Of a stretch of DNA of 64,000 bases, positions 15,795 to 25,390 are shown piece by piece (the stretch's first letter is position 1; every line of letters starts with the position of its first letter). The translations under genes were made by a program, and so were the position numbers. The DNA is taken from contig DATJAL010000035.1 in NCBI GenBank assembly GCA_035516255.1, positions 33,665 through 97,664 of the forward strand, given 5' to 3'. The DNA is from Chitinivibrionales bacterium (GTDB taxonomy: Bacteria; Fibrobacterota; Chitinivibrionia; Chitinivibrionales; FEN-1185). The notes under the pieces are model-generated. The model was not told the DNA's origin. It saw only the letters and a list, made by a program, of their open reading frames with translations, and searched no databases.

Positions 15795-16811
15795 ATGAGC
15801 AACGTGCGCGATTTTTCGGGGCTTTTTGTACGCATCGCGACCGTTATGTCTTTGTCCAGTTCAATTTCTTACGCCGCGGTTCCCGCCGGCTACGGCGGCA
15901 GGCCTTATCCCATGATCAGCGGACCCAGCGGTTCATGCTACAACTGTCACATTCCGCATGAAGTTCCCGGCCGTATCGATTTTCATCACTATGATGTTGG
16001 CGGGCCGAACGTGTCATTTTCCCAGAAAGACACCGCGTACGGTCTTGCCTCGGCCGGCGGCACCGCTGGCGGCAGAGACAACGACGGCGACCACACGTGG
16101 CCCGCGTTCTTTCTCACCTGGCATCCGGACCACGACACCCTGTACGCCGCGGGCGTCAATTATCCCAGCGGCGCGCGATATCCGGTTGCCGACACCGCGG
16201 TGTCGGACTGGTACATCGGGTCCTGCCATTCGGGCGATTGGACAAAGTTTACCATTCACGTCCCCAAGGCGGGCACATACTGGATCAGCTCGATTTTTGC
16301 CGCCGCGGCCGCGACGATTCAGTTCCACATCAGTTTCATGACCGACACGCGCACCGCAAACACACCATCAATCACTTTTCAGGGAACCGGAAGCAGCCAC
16401 GCTTGGAGGCAGTTCAACGATTTTGCCTCGGTGGCGCTCGATTCCGGCCTTCAGGTGATGCAATTCTATAACGAGTCGGACGGCATAAGCCAGGATTTCA
16501 TTTATATCGCGGCGGATTCCGGGCATTTTACTTTGGCGACAAATCGGATGTTTCAAATGACAGCCGCCGATAATACTTTCCACATCGTAATAAGCGATAC
16601 GCGGGCGGGGTTTTCGCTGCCCGATGCGGGAAGAACTGAGGTTTTAATCATTGATTGCGGCGGAAGGAAACTATCGGACCTGGCCGACCGCAGCATGAGC
16701 GCCGGACGGCATATCTTCCCCATCCCCGACCTTTTGCCCGGGGTATATTTCCTATATGTCAAGCACAATGGGAATGACGCGGTTGTGAAATTCCAGAATA
16801 TTGTCAAATAG
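15795..16811 (+). CDS. secreted carbohydrate-binding-like protein with a CxxCH heme motif and sorting domain
   Basis: A 338-residue exported protein. The ATG at 15795 has an AAAGGAG ribosome site and directly precedes the signal peptide. Near the mature N terminus is SCYNCHIPHE, a c-type heme attachment motif. The centre resembles a CBM6/CBM35-type beta-sandwich (YWISSIFAAAAATIQFHISF, then TFQGTGSSHAWRQFNDFASVALDSG and DFIYIAAD). The end is a sorting domain (LIIDCGGRKLSDLADRS ... GVYFLYVKHNG). A heme motif with a carbohydrate-binding fold in a saccharolytic neighbourhood is unusual and could couple binding to electron transfer. With a single heme motif, chance occurrence cannot be excluded. 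Confidence 0.65.
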   Translation: MSNVRDFSGLFVRIATVMSLSSSISYAAVPAGYGGRPYPMISGPSGSCYNCHIPHEVPGRIDFHHYDVGGPNVSFSQKDTAYGLASAGGTAGGRDNDGDHTWPAFFLTWHPDHDTLYAAGVNYPSGARYPVADTAVSDWYIGSCHSGDWTKFTIHVPKAGTYWISSIFAAAAATIQFHISFMTDTRTANTPSITFQGTGSSHAWRQFNDFASVALDSGLQVMQFYNESDGISQDFIYIAADSGHFTLATNRMFQMTAADNTFHIVISDTRAGFSLPDAGRTEVLIIDCGGRKLSDLADRSMSAGRHIFPIPDLLPGVYFLYVKHNGNDAVVKFQNIVK

Positions 16812-16857
16812 TATACGTTGACACGGTGGCGAACAGGCCTCGCCTCTTGTACGGGCG

Positions 16858-19593
16858 CTATTTTACCGACACGATTTTCACCACCAGCACTCCGGCGACG
16901 CGGTTTGTCTTGCCCCGAACGCGTATCACGTTCCTTCCGGTAAACGTGTTCAGCTTTTTTCCGCCAAGGTCGTACACGCAGACCGTGACCCTCCCGCCCT
17001 TAAGCTCGGCCGGCACGACAAACCTATCGCCCGTCACGCTGTAGATGCGCCCGACGCAGGCGCCTTTCACGGGCCGGGCGGGCGGCTGTTTCACGACGGT
17101 GGCCGGCAACTTTACAAACGAATAATACTCCACCGGCGTCAGGGCGTATCCCTGCGGAGCGGAGCCGTCGTGCGTCAGCACAATGATGCTGTTCATGCCG
17201 CCCAGCCAGCACTGCGGGACGAACAGCGGCGGCTGGCTGGTGATCTGCCGGCCGAGGCAGTGTCCGTTCACCCATACCACTCCCTGGCTGTTTGTGGTTA
17301 CCGCGGCGCTGAGCGTCCATGTTTCCAGGGCGTTGGACGGCGGCGTGTAATTGAAATCCATGCGCCAGAGCTTGGGCTTGCTGTCGTTGGGCGCCGCTGA
17401 CGCCGGAGCCCATTGGCCCGCCAGCAGCGCGGACCAGGCCGCCGGTGAAATGGTGCCCATCATGGGACTTTCGGCAACTCCGTCGAATCCCCCTTTGAAC
17501 CGCCAGCCGGTCACCGCGGCACCGTTTATGGTCACGTTGCCGAATATGCCCGACCGCCACATGTTTTGCGGGCCCGTCGCGTACGAGCCGAACGCCTTGT
17601 CCCTGGTGTAATCAACGGCGAGCAGGGCGATGGTGTTGGCGCCCTTCACAAGCTGCATCTGGGTGCTGTTGAGCCCCACGTAGGAACCGTTTACAAACAG
17701 GATATACTCGTCCTGGACATTCGCGACACTAAGCGCGGCCGCTCCGTCCTGCTGCGCCGTGTAGGTCGCGCGGTACCAGCCGTAGCCGTTTGGCCAACCG
17801 TAATAGGTCATATCTTGCGGAGTTGCGCTGGTCTGCCACGATGAATCGTCGTACGCCGCGCCGGCCTCCGCGGCGGCCGTGGTCCAGGTCCAGCCCGATG
17901 AGAAGTTCTTCGCCGCAGGAGCGGCAGCGGCTCCGCCGGTGATCATGGTCCTTCCCGCGGACGTGTACACGATTGCGCGTCCGCCGGCCGAAGGAAAATG
18001 AATGTTCCGGTTTTCATCAACGTAATGCTGGCCGCATACGATGAAGTCGCTGTCGGCCCAGGTCCGATCAGCCATGGACTCGTTCATGATGAGCAGGTGC
18101 AGCGTCTGGCCGTTGCCGGCATCGCACGCCGCCTCGAACACCGAATCTGCAGATGGATAGGTGAACAGCAGGCGCGCCTTGCGCACGAGAGCGTCCCATG
18201 TCCACGGCGATGCGGGCGGGGGCGCGGGCGCGGTGCTGAAAGAAAGCGAGAGCTCGCCGCTGCCCGCAGGCGGGCCGTAAAGAATAAGATAACGGTCGTT
18301 TCCCAGACCCTGCATGTCAAGCACGTTCGCCGCGCTGTAATCGATGGCGACGTTGGGCGTTACCGGAACGTCGGAAAGAAAATACGCGAACTTCCCCGGC
18401 GCAAGCGTTTCGGTATAGGTTGCCGGGACGGTGATATTCTTATCTGTCCATTTTACGTTGAACGACACGGGCGATGCGGCCGTGTCCATGACAAAGGCGA
18501 TCTTTCCCGTGACGGTGGTGTGCACCCATGACCTGAGGCCCGACGGAAGCGGGCCCACCAGAAGGCCGCCGTTCGAGGAAGACGAGAGGACCGCGCCAAA
18601 CGTTTTTGCGAGCATGGCTGCCTGCTTGATGGACCAATATTCGGTCCGAAACTGCCCCAGCTCGCCGATCGGTGCGCCGTAATCATAGCTCGTGATGCGC
18701 TGGTCGGAGCTGGCCGTGTACCCGAAATTCGTGCCGCCGTGAATCATGTACAGCGACATTCCGGCCGTGCCCGCCACAAGAATCTTCCATACAGCGCGGT
18801 CGACCCTTGCCGAATCGGAAAATTCGCCGTATTGGCCGATCCAGCCCGTCCACAGCTCCGAGGCGAACCATGGCGGCGGGCCCGGGGGAAAGGTGCCGGG
18901 ATCGAATTCGTTGCCGTTGTTCGTGAGCGACCAGATGTACGGCACCTCGAGGCCGAGTGAATACGCCTCGTCAATGAGATGTTGCTTGTACGCCGCGTCC
19001 GGCGACGGCGCGTAGTATTCGTTTTCGATCGCCACCGCGATGACGCAGCCGCCCCTGCTTATCTGGTGCTTTACGATGATCGGGAATTCTTTTGCGTAAA
19101 AGGTGTCGGCGCACTGGAGAAACTGCGCATTCGAGCAGCGGTAGAGTATGCCCGGCACGTCCACGGTCCACGGCGCGTTTCCGCCGAAGTCGATCTCCGC
19201 GCACACGTACGGGCCGGCGCGGACGATGGCGTACATTCCCAGTTCCTCGATGAGCGAAAGCCAGGCGTCGATGTCAAGATTGTCCTCGAAATGGTACTGG
19301 CCCCGCACCGGCTCCATCAGATTCCAGTAGGTGTAGAACGTGATCGCGTTGAACCCGGACCGTTTTATCCTCGTCAAGCGGTCGCGCCACAGCTCCCGCG
19401 GAACGCGCCAATAGTCGATGTCACCGGAAAAAACGTAGACCGGGTTTCCCTTGACGACAAACCCGCGGTCGGTGTAGGTAATGGATGATGTCGCAACGGC
19501 CTTTTCGCGGTTGAGCTGGCCAAGTACGCATGCAGGGATGCACAACATTACAATAAAAACGCCGGCGATAGTGAACCTCATACCTGCTTTCAT
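16858..19593 (-). CDS. GH35 beta-galactosidase-family glycoside hydrolase, secreted
   Basis: A 911-residue exported enzyme. The GH35 catalytic barrel is clear: SGDIDYWRVPRELWRDRL, GFNAITFYTYWNLMEP, RAGPYVCAEIDFGGNAPW, the acid/base motif AIENEYY (second Glu, about residue 192) and the nucleophile region SELWTGWIGQYG (Glu about 247). It is followed by beta-sandwich jelly-roll domains typical of GH35 (AAALSVANVQDEYILFVNGS and GVVWVNGHCLGRQ) and a C-terminal sorting domain (VCVYDLGGKKLNTFTGRN). It would release terminal beta-galactose from side chains such as pectic galactan. The ATG at 19593 sits behind AAGGTG. It is divergent from the GH105 gene. Confidence 0.9.
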   Translation of the reverse strand: MKAGMRFTIAGVFIVMLCIPACVLGQLNREKAVATSSITYTDRGFVVKGNPVYVFSGDIDYWRVPRELWRDRLTRIKRSGFNAITFYTYWNLMEPVRGQYHFEDNLDIDAWLSLIEELGMYAIVRAGPYVCAEIDFGGNAPWTVDVPGILYRCSNAQFLQCADTFYAKEFPIIVKHQISRGGCVIAVAIENEYYAPSPDAAYKQHLIDEAYSLGLEVPYIWSLTNNGNEFDPGTFPPGPPPWFASELWTGWIGQYGEFSDSARVDRAVWKILVAGTAGMSLYMIHGGTNFGYTASSDQRITSYDYGAPIGELGQFRTEYWSIKQAAMLAKTFGAVLSSSSNGGLLVGPLPSGLRSWVHTTVTGKIAFVMDTAASPVSFNVKWTDKNITVPATYTETLAPGKFAYFLSDVPVTPNVAIDYSAANVLDMQGLGNDRYLILYGPPAGSGELSLSFSTAPAPPPASPWTWDALVRKARLLFTYPSADSVFEAACDAGNGQTLHLLIMNESMADRTWADSDFIVCGQHYVDENRNIHFPSAGGRAIVYTSAGRTMITGGAAAAPAAKNFSSGWTWTTAAAEAGAAYDDSSWQTSATPQDMTYYGWPNGYGWYRATYTAQQDGAAALSVANVQDEYILFVNGSYVGLNSTQMQLVKGANTIALLAVDYTRDKAFGSYATGPQNMWRSGIFGNVTINGAAVTGWRFKGGFDGVAESPMMGTISPAAWSALLAGQWAPASAAPNDSKPKLWRMDFNYTPPSNALETWTLSAAVTTNSQGVVWVNGHCLGRQITSQPPLFVPQCWLGGMNSIIVLTHDGSAPQGYALTPVEYYSFVKLPATVVKQPPARPVKGACVGRIYSVTGDRFVVPAELKGGRVTVCVYDLGGKKLNTFTGRNVIRVRGKTNRVAGVLVVKIVSVK

Positions 19594-19822
19594 GGTCACC
19601 TTTTCAAAAATGGCAAGGACCTGCGGGGAATTCTTTGCGACAGTCGCTCAATTTTCATCCTATTATGAATGAGTATCTTTTAATGAAAATATATTTCGAT
19701 GCCACCGAAGACCTAAGCCTGATCGTTTTTCACTATGTCATCCACATATTAAATCAACAGCCAATCCTTTCAATGGCGAAAATGGCATCATTTGAATATA
19801 TTTTCTTTATAAAGGGGGGATC

Positions 19823-21184
19823 ATGCAATCAATCATCATCTCAATTCCGCTATTCTTATTTATTATAGTCCAGATCGTCTTTCCCCAGCCTGAATTTTCA
19901 CCCGACAGCATTATAAAGGTGTGCATGCGCGTCGCAGACTCCAGGCTCACGAGCCGCATGGACCGCGGCTGGCAGGGCGGGACCTACATGGACGGCGTCA
20001 TGGCAATGTACCAGATGACAAAAAACGCAAAGTATCTCGACACCGCCATCGCCTGGGGCAATTATTACCAATGGATGCCCAACACCGACGGCAACGACGT
20101 CGGCAACCACGGCGACACCATTAAAAACAATTTCGACAGCTGGTGCTGCTTTCACGCATATTTCGAGGTGTTCGAACAGGACACCTCGCCCGCCAATTTC
20201 TACAGGGTAAAGGCCGCCACGGTGGCCTCGAAATACATGGCGTATGTGGATCCGCCCCCGTTCGGCGGGAACAAAAACGACCCGGTGTGGCCGATCTTCG
20301 ACCACCTTTACATGTCTGCGCCCGCCCTAGCTTATACGGGCCATGTCCTGCACGACACCGCGATGCTCGATACGATTTACAGCTTCTACAAGAACAACGC
20401 CGACAGGCACCATTACTGTGCAAGGGACAGCCTATGGGGAAGCAATGTGTTCAACGTATGCTCGACGACGCCCGACATCCATTACTGGGCCCAGGGAAAC
20501 GGCTGGGTGTCGGGAAGCCTTGGCCTCATCCACAAGAACCTTCCCAAGGGCCGCGCCGGCACCCAGTGGTTCGAATCCATGATCAAGGCGCATATCACCA
20601 GGCTCGTCGAGTTCCAGAACGACACCGACGGCCTGTGGCGCAGCGACATCAACCATCAGTCCGTATATCCCAGCAAGGAAACAAGCGGCTCGGTCTTTTT
20701 CCTCTACGAAATATTGTACGCGATCAACAACGGCATTGTTGACAGAAACGCATTCGAGGGCGCCGCGAAAAAGGCGTGGACCGGGCTCTTGGGATGCATC
20801 GGGAGCGACAACCATATCGGCTATGCGCAAGGGGCATGGTCGTCGCCCGGGCCCGTGACGGCCGGCGACAACAACGAATGGACCGACGGCGGGTTCTGCA
20901 TGGCGGGGAACGAATTGTACAAGCTCATGGCATCGACAAGTATATCCGTTAAACCTGTCGCAACAGGCGTTTCCGGGTCGTCAACGCGGGTCCGGTCGCT
21001 GAATTCGTTCGGGACCGGACGGATCGCTGTTCCGGTCGGCGCGCGCAGCTTGGAGATTTACAACATCAGAGGACGGCTTGTGTACGAGCAAATGCTTGAC
21101 GCATCAGGAAAGCAACGGTTCCTTACCCTGCCGCAGACGGTTTCCGCGGCCGGGGCATTACTCGTGAAGTTTCAGAATCCCTGA
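19823..21184 (+). CDS. GH105/GH88-type unsaturated rhamnogalacturonyl hydrolase, secreted
   Basis: A 453-residue exported enzyme with a signal peptide (IIISIPLFLFIIVQIVFPQ). The (alpha/alpha)6-barrel family signatures are present: GWQGGTYMDGVMAMYQMT, WGNYYQW, IFDHLYMSAPALAYTG, the loop IHYWAQGNGWVSGSLGLI and LWRSDINHQSVYPSKETSGS. The family removes unsaturated uronic acid from pectin-lyase products. A sorting domain closes the protein (SLEIYNIRGRLVYEQ). Together with the beta-helix and GH35 proteins it completes a plausible rhamnogalacturonan pathway in which polysaccharide-lyase products are trimmed outside the cell. Confidence 0.9.
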   Translation: MQSIIISIPLFLFIIVQIVFPQPEFSPDSIIKVCMRVADSRLTSRMDRGWQGGTYMDGVMAMYQMTKNAKYLDTAIAWGNYYQWMPNTDGNDVGNHGDTIKNNFDSWCCFHAYFEVFEQDTSPANFYRVKAATVASKYMAYVDPPPFGGNKNDPVWPIFDHLYMSAPALAYTGHVLHDTAMLDTIYSFYKNNADRHHYCARDSLWGSNVFNVCSTTPDIHYWAQGNGWVSGSLGLIHKNLPKGRAGTQWFESMIKAHITRLVEFQNDTDGLWRSDINHQSVYPSKETSGSVFFLYEILYAINNGIVDRNAFEGAAKKAWTGLLGCIGSDNHIGYAQGAWSSPGPVTAGDNNEWTDGGFCMAGNELYKLMASTSISVKPVATGVSGSSTRVRSLNSFGTGRIAVPVGARSLEIYNIRGRLVYEQMLDASGKQRFLTLPQTVSAAGALLVKFQNP

Positions 21185-21516
21185 GCACTTTATCCCTCTT
21201 TTGAAGACCGCTCAATTCTTTTGATCCTGTTGTCCGCGGACGCTTATGCAGACGATTTCCCTTTTCATGGCGCCGCTTCCGTGTTTGCGGCTGTATTTGG
21301 TCTGATTCGTTTTCTTTAACAAACTTAAGCAATTTCTCTGCTTGCCTCTATTAATCTCCTGAGGTATTTTAAGAAATGTTTTTCCAATTTCAGGGGCGGC
21401 CTAAAAGCCGGGAGGGGACTGTTGAATTCATGAATTAAAGCGAATAAATCGTCCCATCCAAAACACTCCTTCCAATTCTTTAAAAGATTCAATTCTTATC
21501 GCCTAATGGAGGCGCT
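21185..21516. other. intergenic region before the 12-gene operon
   Basis: 332 bases. Frames through it are short and give no recognisable protein. I saw no ModE-type palindrome and no classical terminator. The promoter of the following operon should lie here, but no clear -35/-10 pair stands out. Confidence 0.35.
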
Positions 21517-22101
21517 ATGCGGCAGATAACGATAATTGCAGCGGCAATAAGCATCTTGCTAATCGTTCAGCAGTGCAGCAACAATGCATCCCTAAATGTC
21601 TTCAATGGAAGGATGGAAACACAGGTCTTCCCAATCGATACGCAATATAATTTTTCCCCGTTTACATATCATTTGTATGCCGATACGGTTACCTGGGTGT
21701 ATCAATACCCCCCGGGAGGAGGCACCCGTGCGAGCATCATTATAAAAGGGAATGATTCAATATTCACGGGACGAACGTTTTACGGAACTATCGTCACCAG
21801 CCCGGGAACGTTAATTGATACCAGCCAAATCCGGCTAAATTACCTTGATCTTGCGGTCGAAACGTACGCCGGCATCGTTCACCTGCCGCTTACCTTCAAC
21901 AATGTCGGCGGATTCATCGACACCGTGCTCGTCGACACCTCTCGTACGTCCGGGGTCATACTCCCTGCGAGCAGCCGGCTCTTTGTTACGCTGGTCAACC
22001 TCACGCCCGATACCATTCCGAATATGCTTGATACCACCCTTCAGTACCCGCTTGACACCATACTTTTGACCGATCCCCATGCGGCAGGAGGGCAACAATG
22101 A
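21517..22101 (+). CDS. small secreted protein, first gene of the reductase operon
   Basis: A 194-residue protein with a signal-peptide-like N terminus ending IVQQCSNN. The Cys could be a lipobox, but the -3 to -1 residues are atypical. The remainder is beta-rich with many Thr/Asp (GTRASIIIKGNDSIFTGRTF, LTFNNVGGFIDTVLVDTS) and resembles an envelope-exposed beta-sandwich. It overlaps the next gene by four bases (ATGA), implying translational coupling with the outer-membrane protein. No family is recognised. Confidence 0.6.
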   Translation: MRQITIIAAAISILLIVQQCSNNASLNVFNGRMETQVFPIDTQYNFSPFTYHLYADTVTWVYQYPPGGGTRASIIIKGNDSIFTGRTFYGTIVTSPGTLIDTSQIRLNYLDLAVETYAGIVHLPLTFNNVGGFIDTVLVDTSRTSGVILPASSRLFVTLVNLTPDTIPNMLDTTLQYPLDTILLTDPHAAGGQQ

Positions 22102-24491
22102 ATACCGCTTATTTGCACCCGTCAAGGAGATTGCGCACCATGAAGACCCTCAACAAGGCATGCCTGTTCTCAGCAGCGCTCCTTTTTCTTGCGGCCGACG
22201 CGTTTGCTTTGGCCTATTTTCCATCCTCCGACACGCTTAGTTTATCGATACAGAGGCCTGCCAATTATGAAAATTACGCCCAGCGGGGGACCTATGTGAA
22301 CCCCTCGTGGGTGGGTGAGGTTCCCGAATGGAACTATTATGACATTTTCGGGAATCATATCGTCGAAGGATTCTACCTTTTCGACATGTCAATGAACGGC
22401 AATTCGAACCGCGAGCAATCCGACATCGCGCTCTCTCCCATTCTGAAAAAGTGGCTGAACGGCATGGTGCAGGTCGGCGACATGGCCGATAACCGCGGGA
22501 TCATGGTTTTGGCCGGCGACAGGGTGGCGACCCATTTTACGCCATTTACGTTCAATCAGAGCTTATTTTGCGGCGCGCGCATCGACGTGTTTTTTGACCT
22601 TCTCTACGGAATGAACTCGCTGACATTCATCAACTCGCGAATCTCAAATACGGGAATTTACGGCATGTATATGGAGAACTACGACATAGAACCCAGTTCC
22701 GACTGGCTCCATGGAGTTCACCTGAACAAGAACATCAAGGACATTTTTAATATCGGGGGCACGCTGATAGACATGCGCAATCAGGTCAACGGTAAGCCCG
22801 GCTCTTTGGCCGGTTCCTACGATTCTCTTTTTCCAAATTCCGCGAGCGCGCTGCAAATTTACGGGCTCAACGGCAGCTGCAACCTTCCCACCCTCAAGGC
22901 GTACGGCGAATGGGCCCAAAGTCAGGAAGTGGTTGACGGCTCTTTCAGGCCCAAGCCGGGCAATGCGGGCGCCGTTAACTTTCTCTGGAACGTTCTCGAG
23001 CCGTTGAAATTGGGCGGCGAAGGGTATATCGTGGAGTCGAGGTATAAAACAACATATTACGACCCGGCATGTTCCACCGGAGATCTTGCAAGCCAAAAAT
23101 ACCTGTATCAACTTGTTGAAGACAACGACGACAAGGATCAATTTCCGGAAAACGGCCAGGAGGGCAAAATAAATTTCCTTCCGTACGGAGGGGGCGATTG
23201 GGACGGAGTGATGCCGGTCAAGTATGACAAGAACAAAAACGGCATTTACGATTGGGAAGAAGATTTTTTGAACTACGATTGCGATCCCCCCAAGTCGGAC
23301 GTGTATTACGACCGGAACAACAATGGAGTTCCGGATGAAATAGAAGACGACGCATACCCGGATTATCCCTATGTACCAAGCTACTATCGTTCCGGCGAGC
23401 GATATTTAAAGCAGAATGACAGGACCGGCAAATGGATTGACACTGTCGTGAAGGATTCCGCCGACATCCCTTTCAACATGGAACGGCAGGTGAGCAAGGG
23501 GCTGTCGGGCTTTCATCTGTACGGCCAATATGACTTGCTTCCGAAACTCAGCCTGACCCTTGGCGGGATGGCCGAACAGAGTGAAGAGCGATCATTTCAA
23601 ATGAAATATCAGAATGGGACACCGATCGGCTATGACTATCTGCCTGAAAAGTCCATGGACCTTTACACCCTGCTGTGGTACCAGCACGATTTCACGGAAG
23701 AGAAAAAGCTCACCCTCAAAAATTATCTCCGTTATGTTCAGGACAACATCCCCAACCATTGGCTCACCTCCACCGTGGGCTATAATCTCATCCTGCATAC
23801 GGATGCCGTGAATTACACCACCAATGTGGACCAATTGGATTACCGCGATGCGCTGGTCGAAATGCTGGTTGCGCAGTATGACATTTACCGAAACCGCGGC
23901 TTCAATTTCACCACGAGAGGCAAATGGGAATTCACCAAGCATTTCCCCCACCTCGACTTCAATTATCCCGAAGAAAACATTTCCTCGCTGACTCTCGTTA
24001 ACAAATGCGAATATATATGGGCTCTTCCCTTTTTAAAAGACATGTTTCTCACCCCTAAGTATAAAAACATCTATGAATGGGACGATTACGGACCCAGAGG
24101 GGATGTGCGCATGGACTCCCTTTACCATAATAATACCATGTCGAATAACGCTTATCTGGTGTACGATTGGAAGTTCACGCCGAAAACCTCGCTATCAACC
24201 GGCATCCAATTCGAGCTGTTCAATGACTTCTTTGATCCTTTACAGAACTACTATCACGGAAACTGGACCCTTCAGTTAATGATTAAAGACAGGTACGCCG
24301 GCCTCAATATGATAGTGACGACGGGGGTTTCGTTGTATAATTACGTCTTTTACAATTCCCAGGGGATGGTTCATCATCCTTTCAACAATCCTACGGAACC
24401 TGATCCGTACAGTAACCCGTATGGGGGGAACAGTATAACGGATAATATTCAGTCATACTATTTATTCCTCAAGATCCACTGCGGGTTCTAA
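22098..24491 (+). CDS. outer-membrane beta-barrel-like protein with calcium-binding insert
   Basis: A 797-residue protein. The ATG at 22098 has an AGGAGG site; a second ATG at 22140 sits immediately before the hydrophobic signal core (ACLFSAALLFLAADAFA). Alternating aromatic/polar strands in the C-terminal half (LWYQHDFTEEKKLTLKNYL, YDWKFTPKTSLSTGIQFELF) and an aromatic C terminus (YYLFLKIHCGF) fit a beta barrel. A loop has EF-hand-like Asp/Asn repeats (DKNKNGIYDWEED and DRNNNGVPDEIED), typical of calcium-binding extracellular insertions. It may form the envelope conduit or scaffold of the operon. No specific family is recognised. Confidence 0.65.
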   Translation: MNTAYLHPSRRLRTMKTLNKACLFSAALLFLAADAFALAYFPSSDTLSLSIQRPANYENYAQRGTYVNPSWVGEVPEWNYYDIFGNHIVEGFYLFDMSMNGNSNREQSDIALSPILKKWLNGMVQVGDMADNRGIMVLAGDRVATHFTPFTFNQSLFCGARIDVFFDLLYGMNSLTFINSRISNTGIYGMYMENYDIEPSSDWLHGVHLNKNIKDIFNIGGTLIDMRNQVNGKPGSLAGSYDSLFPNSASALQIYGLNGSCNLPTLKAYGEWAQSQEVVDGSFRPKPGNAGAVNFLWNVLEPLKLGGEGYIVESRYKTTYYDPACSTGDLASQKYLYQLVEDNDDKDQFPENGQEGKINFLPYGGGDWDGVMPVKYDKNKNGIYDWEEDFLNYDCDPPKSDVYYDRNNNGVPDEIEDDAYPDYPYVPSYYRSGERYLKQNDRTGKWIDTVVKDSADIPFNMERQVSKGLSGFHLYGQYDLLPKLSLTLGGMAEQSEERSFQMKYQNGTPIGYDYLPEKSMDLYTLLWYQHDFTEEKKLTLKNYLRYVQDNIPNHWLTSTVGYNLILHTDAVNYTTNVDQLDYRDALVEMLVAQYDIYRNRGFNFTTRGKWEFTKHFPHLDFNYPEENISSLTLVNKCEYIWALPFLKDMFLTPKYKNIYEWDDYGPRGDVRMDSLYHNNTMSNNAYLVYDWKFTPKTSLSTGIQFELFNDFFDPLQNYYHGNWTLQLMIKDRYAGLNMIVTTGVSLYNYVFYNSQGMVHHPFNNPTEPDPYSNPYGGNSITDNIQSYYLFLKIHCGF

Positions 24492-24523
24492 GAGCGTAGT
24501 AAAAGAGATAGAAACAAATAATT

Positions 24524-25390
24524 ATGGCGAGGAATAAACTGGTTTACGTTATTTCGGCTTTTGTGCTCCTGTGTCCGCTATGTGTTCCGGCGATGGACAG
24601 CCTATCGCGGGAACTGAAGGTGATCTTTCCCGTGACCTGCGTTTCACCCGGTTTGGCCAATGGCCTTGCCAAGTTGTTTGAAACACAATATAAAATACCC
24701 GTCAAGGTAATCTCCCTGTGCACCGGGGACGCCATCCATTTTATCAAGGAGCACGAAGGCGTCGAGGATGTTGATGTCATGCTCGGGCATGAACCCGACG
24801 AGGAAGCGCAATTCATGAAAGATGGTTTTGTGGTAAATCTGCGCCCGGTCTGTTATTCCGATTTTGTCCTTGTGGGGCCGAAAGAAGACCCGGCAAAGGT
24901 CAAAGGCATGAAGGATGTGCTGAAAGCCCTGCAGCGGATCGCCGCAACAAAATCAAACTTTTGCTCTCGGGCGGACTCATCCGGCTCCCATGGCCTGGAA
25001 ATGAGGCTCTGGAAAATGGCCAAGATAAACCCTGAGGGTGACTGGTATATTAAAACAAAGGTCGGGACATCGGAGACACTGAATATCGCCATGAGGAAAC
25101 GGGCGTATTTTATATCCCATTGGGCGTCGTACGCGGAGATGCAGGAGACGGTCGATCTGGTGCCCCTGCTGGAAGACACGACGAAATTGTTCACGGATTA
25201 CGACGCCATGGCGATAAATCCGGAGAGATTCCCGAAAGCGAATTATATTTCAGCCATGCTTTTCATCGGTTTTTTAACCTGCCCCGACATCCAGAAATAC
25301 ATCGGCGAGTTCGGCATAGAAAAATACCACAGACCGGCCTTCATCCCGCTGGCCGTGAAAGCCAATCAGCAGCAGAAGGGAAAGAAATGA
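24524..25390 (+). CDS. TupA-like periplasmic binding protein with four-cysteine pocket
   Basis: A 288-residue exported solute-binding protein of the tungstate-binding TupA/PBP-like type. It aligns along the family pattern: ligand loop FPVTCVSPGL where TupA has TTTS, SLCTGDAI (TGQA in TupA), YSDFVLVGPKEDP, SRADSSGSH, GDWYIKTKVGTSETL and LVPLLEDTTKLF. Each of the first four ligand-side loops has a Cys: C39, C66, C110 and C147. All four are conserved at identical numbers in the second copy at 46810. No TupB or TupC permease is nearby. It may bind a thiophilic oxyanion or thioanion, or a metal centre, instead of plain tungstate. Confidence 0.8.
   Translation: MARNKLVYVISAFVLLCPLCVPAMDSLSRELKVIFPVTCVSPGLANGLAKLFETQYKIPVKVISLCTGDAIHFIKEHEGVEDVDVMLGHEPDEEAQFMKDGFVVNLRPVCYSDFVLVGPKEDPAKVKGMKDVLKALQRIAATKSNFCSRADSSGSHGLEMRLWKMAKINPEGDWYIKTKVGTSETLNIAMRKRAYFISHWASYAEMQETVDLVPLLEDTTKLFTDYDAMAINPERFPKANYISAMLFIGFLTCPDIQKYIGEFGIEKYHRPAFIPLAVKANQQQKGKK

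Noticed and set aside
25120..25386. Upstream extension of the first phosphatase-superfamily gene
   Set aside because: It overlaps the binding-protein gene in another frame and lacks a ribosome site. The ATG at 25387 starts a proper signal peptide and overlaps the previous stop.
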